This document shows positions 37,904-46,060 of a stretch of 64,000 nucleotides of DNA, one piece after another; within the stretch, counting starts at the first letter, position 1; every line of letters begins with the position of its first letter. The position numbers and the translations under genes were made by a program. Source of the DNA: Methylobacterium sp. J-078 (GTDB lineage: Bacteria > Pseudomonadota > Alphaproteobacteria > Rhizobiales > Beijerinckiaceae); the NCBI RefSeq assembly GCF_022829285.1, contig NZ_JAKSYI010000038.1, forward strand, positions 81,457 to 145,456, given 5' to 3'. The notes under the pieces were generated by a model that searched no databases, was not told the origin of the DNA, and was given only the letters and a program-made list of their open reading frames with translations.

Positions 37904-39082
37904 TCAGGCCAGGGCCGACTTGAGGCTGTCGGCGAGGTCGGTGCGCTCCCACGAGAAGCCGCCATCGGCCTCCGGGGCGCGGCCGAAATGGCCGTAGGCC
38001 GAGGTGCGGGCGTAGATCGGCTTGTTGAGGCCGAGCTTCGTGCGGATGCCGCGGGGCGACAGGTCGAGGGCGTTCATGAGCACGTCCTCGAGCCGGGCCT
38101 CGTCCACCTGGCCGGTCCCGTGCAGGTCGACGTAGATGGAGAGCGGCTTGGCGACGCCGATGGCGTAGGCGAGCTGGATCGTGGCCCGCGTGGCGAGGCC
38201 GGCCGCCACCACGTTCTTGGCGAGGTAGCGGGCCGCGTAGGCGGCCGAGCGGTCGACCTTCGTCGGGTCCTTGCCCGAGAAGGCGCCGCCGCCATGGGGG
38301 GCCGCGCCGCCGTAGGTGTCAACGATGATCTTGCGGCCGGTGAGGCCGGCATCGCCGTCGGGACCGCCGATGACGAACTTGCCCGTGGGGTTCACGTGCC
38401 AGACCGTCTCCTCGGAGACCCAGTTCTGCGGCAGGGCGGCGAGGATGTAGGGCTCGACGATGGCGCGCACGTCGGCGGAATCGAGGCTCTCGTCGATGTG
38501 CTGGGTGGAGAGCACGATCTGGGTGACGCCCACCGGGCGGCCGTTCTCGTAGCGCACCGTGACCTGGCTCTTGGCGTCGGGGCCGAGCTTGGCGGCATCG
38601 CCCTGCTTGCCCTTGCGCGCGTCGGCGAGGTCCTTGAGGATCTTGTGGGCGTAGTAGATCGGCGCCGGCATCAGCTCGGGCGTCTCGTCGGACGCGTAGC
38701 CGAACATGATGCCCTGGTCGCCCGCGCCCTCGTCCTTGTTGCCGGCCGCGTCGACGCCCTGGGCGATGTCGGCGGACTGGGCGTGCAGGTGGATCGCGAT
38801 GTCGTTGTTCTTCCAGTGGAAGCCCGACTGCTCGTAGCCGATGTCCTTCACCGCCTCGCGGGTAAGGTGCTCCAGCTGCTCGAAGGTCACGGAATCGGGG
38901 CCGCGCACCTCGCCCGCGATGACGATGCGGTTCGTGGTGGCCAGCGTCTCCACGCCGAGGCGGGCTTCCGGCATCGCCGCGAGATAGGCATCCACGACGG
39001 TGTCGGAGATCCGGTCGCAGACCTTGTCGGGATGCCCCTCGGAGACCGATTCGCTCGTGAAGAGGTAGTTGGAACGCGGCAT
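37904..39082 (-). CDS. metK: S-adenosylmethionine synthetase
   Basis: 392-residue enzyme making SAM from methionine and ATP. Signatures are the N-terminal [20 protein letters not shown], the [15 protein letters not shown]-binding hexapeptide region, and the P-loop-like [19 protein letters not shown]. Length is standard. ATG at 39082. The order XRE regulator - metK - trmB on one strand is conserved in related bacteria as I recall and places SAM synthesis next to a SAM-using enzyme. Confidence 0.98.
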   Translation of the reverse strand: MPRSNYLFTSESVSEGHPDKVCDRISDTVVDAYLAAMPEARLGVETLATTNRIVIAGEVRGPDSVTFEQLEHLTREAVKDIGYEQSGFHWKNNDIAIHLHAQSADIAQGVDAAGNKDEGAGDQGIMFGYASDETPELMPAPIYYAHKILKDLADARKGKQGDAAKLGPDAKSQVTVRYENGRPVGVTQIVLSTQHIDESLDSADVRAIVEPYILAALPQNWVSEETVWHVNPTGKFVIGGPDGDAGLTGRKIIVDTYGGAAPHGGGAFSGKDPTKVDRSAAYAARYLAKNVVAAGLATRATIQLAYAIGVAKPLSIYVDLHGTGQVDEARLEDVLMNALDLSPRGIRTKLGLNKPIYARTSAYGHFGRAPEADGGFSWERTDLADSLKSALA

Positions 39083-39149
39083 TGAAGGGCCCCCGAGTCT
39101 AGGCGCGCCCAAGTCGTCGCGGCGCTTCACCTGATCTTTCGACGGGTGC

Positions 39150-39179
39150 GTGTCTGGCAGTCGCCCCCGGATCGGTCAA
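39150..39179 (-). promoter_or_regulatory. Candidate promoter upstream of metK
   Basis: TTGACC (complement of 39174-39179) and AGACAC (complement of 39150-39155) are separated by 18 bases on the minus strand, about 70 bases upstream of metK. The -35 match is good, the -10 poor. I could not fit a known SAM riboswitch to this leader. Confidence 0.3.
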
Positions 39180-39227
39180 GACGAAAAACCGGATGAATCC
39201 GCTCAAACAAACGAAGCGTCCGCTAAA

Positions 39228-39680
39228 TCAGCCGCCGAGGCGCCGGTCGAGAACTTTCAGGGCCGCCGCGATCCGCAGCTTCTCGTCCTCCGAGAAGTGC
39301 TCGGCCACGTGCCGGGCCACGACCTCGGCGAGCCCCTCCCAGGAATCCTTGGAGCCATCCTTCGAGGACGCATTCGGAGAACGGGCGACCGCATCCGCAT
39401 CGTAGGGTTGCTGCGGCACTTCCGAGAACCCGGGGACATCCGGGTCGGTTCGGTCCAGCCCATCGAAGAAGTAGGCGATGGGCACGCCCGTCAGGCGGCT
39501 GAAGGTGTCGAGATGCAGGGCGCTGATGCGGTTCGTGCCCTTCTCGTACTTCTGCAACTGCGCGGCCGACATGCCGAAGCACTGGGCGACCCGTTTCTGG
39601 GTCAGCGACGCCTTCTTGCGCTGCTCGGCGATCCGCTGCCCCACATACGCGTCGCGCGCGTCGGTCTTCTGCCCAGCCAT
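39228..39680 (-). CDS. XRE-family helix-turn-helix regulator
   Basis: 150-residue DNA-binding protein. The N-terminal HTH reads VGQRIAEQRKKASLTQKRVA followed by QCFGMSAAQLQKYEKGTNRI and SALHLDTFSRLTGVPIAYFF, a standard cro/C1-type domain. The C-terminal half is acidic then helical (WEGLAEVVARHVAEHFSEDE) and may sense or dimerise. Related proteins precede metK in many Hyphomicrobiales, suggesting control of SAM synthesis. ATG at 39680; the frame extends upstream but that part is Arg-rich. A 13-bp fourfold repeat lies about 160 bases upstream. Confidence 0.9.
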   Translation of the reverse strand: MAGQKTDARDAYVGQRIAEQRKKASLTQKRVAQCFGMSAAQLQKYEKGTNRISALHLDTFSRLTGVPIAYFFDGLDRTDPDVPGFSEVPQQPYDADAVARSPNASSKDGSKDSWEGLAEVVARHVAEHFSEDEKLRIAAALKVLDRRLGG

Positions 39681-39836
39681 TCCGCCCGTCCCGTCCTCAG
39701 CGCCGCGCCCGTCCCGAAGGCGTGTCCGGGCTCGCCGGGACCGGCATCCCGCCGCCCCCATCCTGCGGCGGCGGAACGTTATGTCCAGCCATGGAGCGCG
39801 TCAAACCGGCCACGCTTGCCCGGCTCTGTCACAGGG

Positions 39837-39888
39837 CTCTCTTGCCGGGCTTTCTTGCCAAGCTTTCTTGCCAGGCTTTCTTGCCCCG
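39837..39888. repeat. Four tandem copies of a 13-bp repeat
   Basis: Four consecutive 13-bp units sharing ctttcttgcc (the first has ctctcttgcc) with variable last three bases: 39837-39849, 39850-39862, 39863-39875, 39876-39888. It lies upstream of the XRE-metK genes and downstream of a small minus-strand frame. The period is not a multiple of three. Confidence 0.7.
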
Positions 39889-39930
39889 AAGGTCCACTTT
39901 CCCCCGCATGAGCGTTCCGGGCCGCGGGCC

Positions 39931-40074
39931 TCAGACGAGGTCCCGCTTCAGGGCGTGGGCCACGCGGCCCATGCCCGCCTCCGCATCGGGATTGCGCAGT
40001 TCGCGCATGCCGGGCGCCCGGCCGGTCGTCAGATAGACGATCAGCGTCAACACCAGCATTACCTTCGAGGTCAT
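39931..40074 (-). CDS. Very small hypothetical protein
   Basis: 47-residue frame beginning MTSKVMLVLTLIVYLTTGRA and ending in an amphipathic basic tail (MGRVAHALKRDLV). The hydrophobic N-terminus could be a membrane anchor or signal segment. A G-rich ribosome-site-like stretch precedes the ATG. No family recognised; coding status is uncertain. Confidence 0.4.
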   Translation of the reverse strand: MTSKVMLVLTLIVYLTTGRAPGMRELRNPDAEAGMGRVAHALKRDLV

Positions 40075-40206
40075 CGCGTCCGCCCCCTGTCGAGGCCGAG
40101 CGTGTAGCCTCGGATGCGAAGCGTGGCCTTGCGGTGGCGCACATGGGCGTGCCGTCGTCCGGCGTTCCACTGCCCGCAGAATGGCCTCGCCCGGAATCGG
40201 CGCGAT

Positions 40207-40229
40207 TTCGGTCAGTTCCCTTGACCGAA
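40207..40229. promoter_or_regulatory. Operator-like inverted repeat upstream of the DUF2735 gene
   Basis: Perfect eight-base arms TTCGGTCA/TGACCGAA separated by seven bases. It lies about 140 bases upstream of the DUF2735 start, next to AT-rich sequence (aatattcag, cctatatttc) that may hold the promoter. A bound regulator is inferred only. Confidence 0.35.
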
Positions 40230-40370
40230 CGTGGAAGAATATTCAGCACGCCTATATTTCTCGCAACAGGCTGTTTTATGAGCGAATCCACGATGCAAAT
40301 GCAGGCGACCATGCCTATACTCTAGTCCTGGCACGGCGCGAGCGCAGTGCACCAAAGGACATTACCACTC

Positions 40371-40592
40371 ATGACTATGGGGCACCATCAACACACGGCG
40401 ACGATCCTTCCCTTCCCGGGACGAGCCGGCTCGACGGGCAAGGGCACGACCAGGACCGCGGGCACGATCACGGGCCTGACCACCGGATTGTCCGGTCGCG
40501 ACAAGCCGCGCCAGCCCGCGCAGCCCTGCTTCATGGATAGCTGGTATCACCAGGCGGCGATCGACGAGGCGGCCACCACTATCAAACCCTGA
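40371..40592 (+). CDS. Small DUF2735-like protein
   Basis: 73-residue protein. The N-terminal ATILPFPGRAG motif, a variable basic Thr/Gly-rich middle and the C-terminal FMDSWYHQAAIDEA match the layout of the DUF2735 family of Hyphomicrobiales (an IxxFP element and a C-terminal WYHxAAIxEA). Function unknown. ATG at 40371 chosen to open with MTMGHHQHTA. Confidence 0.7.
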   Translation: MTMGHHQHTATILPFPGRAGSTGKGTTRTAGTITGLTTGLSGRDKPRQPAQPCFMDSWYHQAAIDEAATTIKP

Positions 40593-40627
40593 CCCGGCGA
40601 AGCCCGAGCCGGCCGGGTCGCCGGCGC

Positions 40628-40879
40628 TCAGTGGACCGAGCCGTCCCCCGGCCCGGCCATCGCCTCGGCGAATGGGAATTCCAGGATCACCTCGCCCTCC
40701 GCATCGGTGACCACGAGACAGGCCCCCATCAGGCGCGCCTGGTTGCGCGGCTCGGCCATCATGGCCCGGATGGTGTCGCGGGCGGTCGACCAGGCCGCGT
40801 CGGGATCGCGCAGGTCCGTACCGACGGGATCAGCGACGACGTCCGCGCCCACATGCGTATGGAAGAAGTAGCGGGGCAT
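40628..40879 (-). CDS. Small DUF6894-like protein
   Basis: 83-residue protein beginning MPRYFFHTHVGADVVADPVG, then DLRDPDAAWSTARDTIRAMM and VVTDAEGEVILEFPFAEA. This is the pattern of the widespread small DUF6894 proteins (MPRYFFHxxxG, D-x-x-G, acidic loop, ExFPFxEA). Function unknown. ATG at 40879. The next gene upstream is also a small stress-type protein. Confidence 0.85.
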   Translation of the reverse strand: MPRYFFHTHVGADVVADPVGTDLRDPDAAWSTARDTIRAMMAEPRNQARLMGACLVVTDAEGEVILEFPFAEAMAGPGDGSVH

Positions 40880-41011
40880 CCGCACGGCTCCGGGCGCGCT
40901 GCGCGCCGCTTCGGGTGAAGGTATCCGGGCGAACCGGCCCGGACCAAGTTCTTATGCTCGGCGCGCCCCCGAGGCGTAGATCTCCGCACCGGTACGGCCC
41001 GGCGCGTCTCG

Positions 41012-41194
41012 CTAGCGCTTCTTGCCCAACTCGGCTGCGATATCCTTGGTCATCCGGCCGACCTTCCGGTGCGCCGCCGTGAGCTGGTCCTGGGTCACGC
41101 CCCAGCGCTTCATCCAGAACTCCACGGCCTTCCGTTCGGAAAGGTCCAGGCGGTCCTTGTCGATGAAGCCACGCTTGTCCTTGAGACCGGCCAT
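41012..41194 (-). CDS. Small DUF3606 protein
   Basis: 60-residue basic protein: DKRGFIDKDRLDLSERKAVE, FWMKRWGVTQDQLTAAHRKV, GRMTKDIAAELGKKR. This is the complete DUF3606 fold, a short helical domain frequent in Hyphomicrobiales and Sphingomonadales, of unknown role. ATG at 41194 with GGAAGG upstream. It lies 32 bases after the RMF-like gene on the same strand. Confidence 0.88.
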   Translation of the reverse strand: MAGLKDKRGFIDKDRLDLSERKAVEFWMKRWGVTQDQLTAAHRKVGRMTKDIAAELGKKR

Positions 41195-41226
41195 GGCTGT
41201 TCCTTCCTCGGGGACGCGGACGGCTG

Positions 41227-41400
41227 TCAGCTCTCCTGCGTGCCCTCGCGCTCGGCGAGCGCCGCATCGTATCCGGCGGTCCACTGCGCGTGGGCCTCGG
41301 TCCCCACGGCATAGGGGCAATCCGCCCGCGCCAGGCCCTTGCCCGGGGCGTAGAAGCCCAACGCGTAGTGATCGAGATTGTCGTCCGGCGGCTCTGTCAT
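41227..41400 (-). CDS. Small ribosome-modulation-factor-like (RMF/CrpP-like) protein
   Basis: 57-residue protein with the core YALGFYAPGKGLARADCPYA followed by QWTAGYDAALAE. The arrangement A-x-x-G-F/Y, then CPY, then W-x-x-G-Y/W-x-x-A is the signature of ribosome modulation factor and CrpP-like small proteins. RMF hibernates ribosomes; many alphaproteobacterial relatives are uncharacterised. ATG at 41400; the earlier in-frame start lies inside the tRNA gene and is rejected. Confidence 0.7.
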   Translation of the reverse strand: MTEPPDDNLDHYALGFYAPGKGLARADCPYAVGTEAHAQWTAGYDAALAEREGTQES

Positions 41401-41462
41401 GCCCGGGAGATAGGGCGCCCCCGCGCGCACTCCAAGCGGTGCCGCTTCGAGCCGAGAGATGG

Positions 41463-41789
41463 TGGCGTCCCCGGCAGGTCTCGAACCTGCGACCCCAGGT
41501 TTCATCCCACTTCGGCTTCCGCCGCCGCCCCCTGCGCCAGGGTGCGTTCGTGGTCTGGACTATCCCTTCACCGTAGGCGCCGTCGCCGGAGCCCTTAGGT
41601 GCCGCCCGTCTAGTCTCTACACCGTCCCGGCGCCCGCGGAACGGGCATCGGGCTTGGCTCGGGATCGGCCGCGTCCGAGCGGACGGTGGGCGTTCCCCGA
41701 ATTTGAGCGGATCCGCCGCGTGGTTTCCCCTCGCGACGCCCAATTGTGATCTAGGAAACCTGTGCTCTGTCCAGCTGAGCTACGGAGAC
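41463..41789 (-). tRNA. tRNA-Arg(CCU) interrupted by a group I intron
   Basis: Exon 1 (41753-41789) and exon 2 (41463-41502) join to a complete tRNA. The acceptor GTCTCCG pairs with CGGGGAC, then G73 and encoded CCA. The D arm is AGCTCAGCTGGACAGAGC. The anticodon stem CAGGT/ACCTG closes loop TTCCTAA with anticodon CCT. The T arm is GCAGG/CCTGC with loop TTCGAGA. The intron splits the loop after position 36. Spliced length is 77 bases. It reads AGG codons. Related alphaproteobacterial tRNA-Arg(CCU) genes, for example in Agrobacterium, are known to carry such introns. Confidence 0.93.
41503..41752 (-). ncRNA. Self-splicing group I intron in tRNA-Arg(CCU)
   Basis: 250-nt intron without an endonuclease gene. 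The internal guide GGGGAAACC pairs with the 5' exon end GGTTTCCT, leaving the U-G wobble at the 5' splice site (P1). The 3' terminal base is the expected omega-G at 41503. Core blocks match the Azoarcus-type IC3 ribozyme: AAACCACGC, CTCAAATTCGG, CCGAGCCAAGC, GGTGTAGAGACTAGACGG, CACCTAAGG, GGTGAAGGGATAGTCCAG. Splicing in vivo is inferred from these intact elements. Confidence 0.93.
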
Positions 41790-41966
41790 TCACCGAGGGC
41801 GTCCTAGCATCATCGCGCCGGCCCGCCAACCGGGGGCGCCACCTGTGTCTCTCCTGCCGCAATGCGGCATGAACCGTCCGCCCGGCGGCCCGGGCTTCCT
41901 TGCGGGGGGCCGGGTCCGGGCGGCACAATGGGCTCGGATTCGAACAGATCGCCGGGAGCGGACATC

Positions 41967-42821
41967 GTGACGGGGGCGCATCGACGATCGGCGATCGGCG
42001 GCGGGGTGCTCCTCGTAAGCGCCCTCATGACCTCCGGACCGGCGCGCCCGGCCGCGGGCGCCACGGTGGAGTGCCGGGAAGCCCCAGCCCGCAGGGACAC
42101 CCTCGCGGGCCTGGGCCCGCGCGGGGAACTCGCCCTCGCCTCCGGCGCCCGCGCGGTCCTCGCGGGCATCCACTGGCCGGACGAGGCGGGCGCGGATGCC
42201 GCCGCGCAGGCCTGGCTCCTGGCCTATCGGGGGCGCAGCCTCACGCTGGTGGCTCGCGGCGAGACGGACCGCTGGGGCCGGGACCACGTGGATGCCAGCC
42301 TCGAGGGCGAGGCCCGCGCCGCGCCCGCCCCCTCGGAACGCACGCGGATGGACTTGGCGCCGGTCGACTTGGCGGGCGGCCTCGTGGAAGCCGGGCTCGT
42401 GCCCGTCGATGCCGGGGAGCGCGAGACCCTGTGCCGGCCGGCCCTCCTCGCCCTGGAGGCGGGCGCGCGGCGGGCGGGACGCGGACTCTGGAGTCAGGCC
42501 GGCCCCGGGGTCCGCGACGGCGCCGCCCTGAGGGCACGGATGGGACGCTTCGTGGTGGCGCAGGGCGCCGTGCTCCGGGTCGGCGAGCGCGCGCGCCGGA
42601 CCTATCTCGACTTCGCGCGCAAGGGTGAGGACGGGCTCACCGTGACCGTGTCGAAACGCACTTGGCGCCGGTTGCAGGAACGTGGTTTGAGTGCCGAGAG
42701 CCTGCGGGGGCGGGAGGTCCGCGTCCGGGGCCGGCTCGAAGCCTGGCGCGGTCCGACCCTCGACGTCGCGAGCGCGGACGTGATCGAAATTCTGGACGGG
42801 GAGCGGGCGCCGCGGCGCTGA
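41967..42821 (+). CDS. SNase-like (thermonuclease-fold) exported protein, probably degenerate
   Basis: 284-residue exported protein. A hydrophobic leader (RSAIGGGVLLVSALMTSGPA) is followed by a staphylococcal-nuclease-like OB domain: GARAVLAGIHWPDEAGADAA, then the ETDRWGRD segment equivalent to the DRYGR motif. The usual DGDT and first catalytic Arg positions are not evident, so nuclease activity is doubtful. A second OB-like C-terminal domain (LRVGERARRTYLDF, VSKRTWRRL, VRGRLEAWRGPTL) follows. GTG at 41967 with GGGAG eight bases upstream is preferred over ATG at 41928. The M48 protease follows directly; the two may act together in the envelope. Confidence 0.75.
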   Translation: MTGAHRRSAIGGGVLLVSALMTSGPARPAAGATVECREAPARRDTLAGLGPRGELALASGARAVLAGIHWPDEAGADAAAQAWLLAYRGRSLTLVARGETDRWGRDHVDASLEGEARAAPAPSERTRMDLAPVDLAGGLVEAGLVPVDAGERETLCRPALLALEAGARRAGRGLWSQAGPGVRDGAALRARMGRFVVAQGAVLRVGERARRTYLDFARKGEDGLTVTVSKRTWRRLQERGLSAESLRGREVRVRGRLEAWRGPTLDVASADVIEILDGERAPRR

Positions 42822-42826
42822 ACGGC

Positions 42827-44344
42827 ATGGTCTCGATGATAGGGATGGCCTCGATCGTGACCCCCCGGGCGGGCGGACCCTCCCTCCAGCGTCGGCGGGG
42901 CGCCGGACCGGCCTGCGCGGCCCTGCTCGCGGGCGGCCTGCTCTCGGGCTGCATCGGCGACCAGTCCGGCGCCGTGGTGCAGCCCGCCGCGATCGCGGTG
43001 CCGCGCGAGGCGCCGCGCACCACCGGGCGCGAGCGCGCGGGCTCGGATGCCGACCACGCCAAGCTCGTGTCCTCCTTCGGCGGCGAGTACCGGGCGCCCG
43101 CGAGCCTGCGCCTCCTCACCGAGGTGACGGACCGCCTCGTGCGGGCGACCGACCGGCCCGAGGAGACCTACGCGGTCACCCTCCTCGATTCGCCCGTCAT
43201 CAACGCCTTCGCGCTGCCGAACGGCCGCCTCTACGTCACCCGCGGCCTGCTGGCGCTGGCCAGCGACACCTCCGAGATCGCGGCGGTCCTCGCCCACGAG
43301 ATCGCCCACGTCACCCTGCGCCACGCCACCGCGCGCACGGAGCTGGCGCTGCGCTCGCAGCTCGTGAGCAAGGTCGTGGCCGACGTGCTCAACGATCCGG
43401 CGACCGGCGCGCAGCTCCAGGACCAGTCGAAATTCGCCCTGGCACGGTTCTCCCGCGACCAGGAGCTGGAGGCGGACGGCGTCGGCGTGCGCACCCTGGC
43501 GCGGGCGGGCTACGATCCCTTCGGCGCCGGGCGCTTCCTCACCGCCCTGAATCGGACCACGGCCCTCAAGACCGGCACCGGCATGGCCGGCGAGCCCGAC
43601 ATGCTGGCGACCCATCCGGGCACGGCGGAGCGCATCACCCTGGTCACCCGCGCCGCCCGTCTGATCGGCGCGCCAGGCCTCGGCGTCGACGAGCGCGCCC
43701 GCTACCTCGCGGCCGTCGACGGCATCGCCTACGGCGACAACCCCGGCGACGGTCTCGTGCGCGGGCGCCGCTTCCTGCATCCGAGCCTCGGCATCGCCTT
43801 CGAGGTGCCCGAGGGCTTCGGCATCGAGAACACCCGCAACGCGGTGCTGGGCACCACCGGCGAGGGCAGCCGCCGGCTGCTGTTCGACCAGGTCGAGAGT
43901 CATGCCGGCCAGGGCCTCGAGGAGGTCCTGAAGGCGACCTGGAACGACGTCATCGAGCCCGGCTCCGTGGAGAACCGCATGGTCGCCGGCAATGCGGGCG
44001 TCACCGCCCTGTCGCGCGGCAAGGACTGGACCTTCCGCCTCGCGGCCATCCGCATGGGGGAGCGGACTTTCCGGATGATCATGGCGGCCAAGGGCGGCAC
44101 CGACCCGGACGGCGCCTTCCGGCGCTGGACCGAGAGCCTGACGGCCCTCGACCCCGCCGAGGCCCGCGCCCTGCGGCCCCTGCGCCTCGTCGTCGTCACC
44201 GCCGCCCCCGGCGAGACGGCCGAGATCCTGGCGCAGCGCATGGTGGTGCCCGACAAGGCCCTGGAGCGCTTCCTCGTGCTGAACGGCCTGGAGCGCGGCG
44301 CCGGCGTGCGCGCCGGCCAGAGCTACAAGGTCGTGGTGGAATAG
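42827..44344 (+). CDS. M48-family zinc metalloprotease, lipoprotein
   Basis: 505-residue BepA-like protease. The N-terminus carries a lipoprotein signal with lipobox LLSGC (Cys42), anchoring it in the envelope. The catalytic motif is LAHEIAHVTLRHA, with the third zinc ligand in QELEADGVGVRTL. A Gly-rich oxidoreductase-like segment follows (FEVPEGFGIENTRN) and the C-terminus (TAAPGETAEILAQRM to GQSYKVVVE) resembles a LysM domain that binds peptidoglycan. Likely role: quality control of outer-membrane proteins. Three nearby ATGs (42827, 42836, 42845) are possible starts. It sits five bases after the SNase-like gene. Confidence 0.88.
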   Translation: MVSMIGMASIVTPRAGGPSLQRRRGAGPACAALLAGGLLSGCIGDQSGAVVQPAAIAVPREAPRTTGRERAGSDADHAKLVSSFGGEYRAPASLRLLTEVTDRLVRATDRPEETYAVTLLDSPVINAFALPNGRLYVTRGLLALASDTSEIAAVLAHEIAHVTLRHATARTELALRSQLVSKVVADVLNDPATGAQLQDQSKFALARFSRDQELEADGVGVRTLARAGYDPFGAGRFLTALNRTTALKTGTGMAGEPDMLATHPGTAERITLVTRAARLIGAPGLGVDERARYLAAVDGIAYGDNPGDGLVRGRRFLHPSLGIAFEVPEGFGIENTRNAVLGTTGEGSRRLLFDQVESHAGQGLEEVLKATWNDVIEPGSVENRMVAGNAGVTALSRGKDWTFRLAAIRMGERTFRMIMAAKGGTDPDGAFRRWTESLTALDPAEARALRPLRLVVVTAAPGETAEILAQRMVVPDKALERFLVLNGLERGAGVRAGQSYKVVVE

Positions 44345-44745
44345 CCGGATCGCCCGGGGGCCGCTTGCCGCGAGGCGGCGGCCGGCTCCCGAGACAGGAC
44401 CGGATCCGGGCGCGCCTTACACGCCCGGGCCTCCCGCGAAGAACCGTCGGATCGACGCGACGTAACATTGAGCCGAGCTCGGTTCGAAGCCTCACAGGGT
44501 CGCAATCGGCGTCGATCGCCCGCCGCCGATACACGCGAAACATGCGGAAAATCTCCTCACAATCAGAGCGTGAACGGTGCCGTTTCGCAATCTCTGCTGC
44601 ACTTTGAGCGATATTGGCTCAAATCAAAGCACGGCTTTTTGTCGAGACGACTGATGAGCTTGCGGCTATAGTTCGAAGGGCCTTCGTGTCCACCGCCACA
44701 CGTCACCCCGGACGGTAGAGCGTTCCTGCGCCATCGAGACCCGAC
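44345..44745. other. Intergenic region of about 400 bases
   Basis: No coding frame is convincing. Directly after the protease stop a G/C hairpin (around 44360-44385) could end that transcript. The block 44560-44680 is AT-richer and includes ctttttgtcgag and cggctatagttc, a plausible promoter zone for the kinase gene, though no consensus pair is clear. Confidence 0.5.
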
Positions 44746-46017
44746 ATGTTCGAGACCCTGACCGGCTTCCTGGACCGGACCAGCCTGTCCCCGCACGGGA
44801 TCTGCCTGCTGTGGCGCCCCGAGCTGATCTGGACCCACGTGGCCTCGGACGCCATCATCGCGCTGGCCTACTTCACGATCCCCGTGGCCCTCGGCGTCTT
44901 CGTCACGCGCCGGCGCGACATCGTGTTCGGATGGATGTTCTGGGCCTTCGCGCTCTTCATCCTCGCCTGCGGCACCACCCACCTGTTCGAGATCTGGACC
45001 CTGTGGGTGCCCGACTACGCCCTGGAGGCCGCCGTGAAGGTGATCACGGCGGCGGCCTCGATCGTCACCGCGATCCTGCTCTGGGTGCTGTTGCCCCGGG
45101 CCCTCGCCCTGCCCTCGCCGGCGCAGTTGCGCGGCGCCAACGCCGCGCTCGAGGCCCGAATCCGCGAGCGCGACGCGGCCCTGGACGCCCTGCGCAAGGC
45201 CTATGCGGAGCGCGACCGCGCCGAGGAGATGCTGCGCCAGACGCAGAAGATGGAGGCGATCGGCTCCCTCACGGGGGGCGTGGCGCACGATTTCAACAAC
45301 CTCCTCGGCGTCGTCATCAGCAACCTCGATCGCATCGAGCGCTTCCTGCCCGCCGAGAGCGGGGCCCAGCGCTCCCTGCGCGGGGCCATGGACGGGGCCG
45401 AGCGGGCAGCCGTCCTGGTGCAGAAGATGCTGGCATTCGCCCGGCGCCAGCCCCTGCAGGCGGCGCCTGTGGAGCCGAACCGGCTGATCCACGACCTCGG
45501 CGAGCTGCTGCGGGGGGCGCTGGACACGGCCGAGCCGCCGAAAATGGATTTGGCGCCCGACCTCTGGAGCGTCCGCGTCGACGCCAACCAGCTCGAGAAC
45601 GCCCTGCTCAACCTCGCGGTGAACGCCCGCGACGCGATGACGGGCAGCGGCCGCGTCGTGATCCGCAGCCGCAACGTGCCGGCCGCCGAGGCCGCCCGCA
45701 TCCCAGGCCTGGGGCCGGTCGACCACGTGGCGATCGGGGTGGAGGATAGCGGCAGCGGCATGAGCGCCGAGGTGATGGCCCGTGCCTTCGAACCATTCTT
45801 CACCACGAAGGCGGTTGGCGAGGGCACCGGTCTCGGCCTCAGCCAGGTCTTCGGATTCGCCAAGCAATCGGACGGCCATGCGGAGATCGTCAGCCGGCCG
45901 GGCTTCGGCACCACCGTCTGGCTCTACTTGCCACGCGACCGGACTGGCGTATCGTCGTCGGCGCCGGACGCGGAGCCCGCGCGGACCAGCCCCGCCGCGC
46001 GCCTGGGCTTCGCCTGA
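44746..46017 (+). CDS. Histidine kinase with ethylene-receptor-like membrane sensor
   Basis: 423-residue inner-membrane sensor kinase. Residues 28-118 form three transmembrane helices closely resembling the plant/cyanobacterial ethylene-binding domain, with Asp35, Tyr42, Ile45, Pro46, Ile72, Cys75 and His79 at the positions of the ETR1 residues Asp25, Tyr32, Ile35, Pro36, Ile62, Cys65 and His69. A coiled linker follows, then a HisKA domain with GGVAHDFNNLL (His181) and an HATPase domain with N-box NLAVNARDAM, DSGSGM and GTGLGLSQVFGF. The Cys/His pair would bind Cu(I) and thus ethylene, but binding is inferred. A single-domain receiver follows 43 bases later, likely its partner. Confidence 0.9.
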   Translation: MFETLTGFLDRTSLSPHGICLLWRPELIWTHVASDAIIALAYFTIPVALGVFVTRRRDIVFGWMFWAFALFILACGTTHLFEIWTLWVPDYALEAAVKVITAAASIVTAILLWVLLPRALALPSPAQLRGANAALEARIRERDAALDALRKAYAERDRAEEMLRQTQKMEAIGSLTGGVAHDFNNLLGVVISNLDRIERFLPAESGAQRSLRGAMDGAERAAVLVQKMLAFARRQPLQAAPVEPNRLIHDLGELLRGALDTAEPPKMDLAPDLWSVRVDANQLENALLNLAVNARDAMTGSGRVVIRSRNVPAAEAARIPGLGPVDHVAIGVEDSGSGMSAEVMARAFEPFFTTKAVGEGTGLGLSQVFGFAKQSDGHAEIVSRPGFGTTVWLYLPRDRTGVSSSAPDAEPARTSPAARLGFA

Positions 46018-46060
46018 GAACGGAAAATCCGGAGACACCCGCGAGCATGAGGGGAAGAGC

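Noticed and set aside
39083..39227. SAM riboswitch in the metK leader
   Set aside because: I could not form the conserved helices of SAM-I, SAM-II or related classes; only a weak promoter was called. A covariance search would decide.
40134..40325. A 63-codon plus-strand frame before the DUF2735 gene
   Set aside because: No ribosome site or domain; it spans the inverted repeat and promoter-like AT-rich DNA, so it is more likely regulatory.
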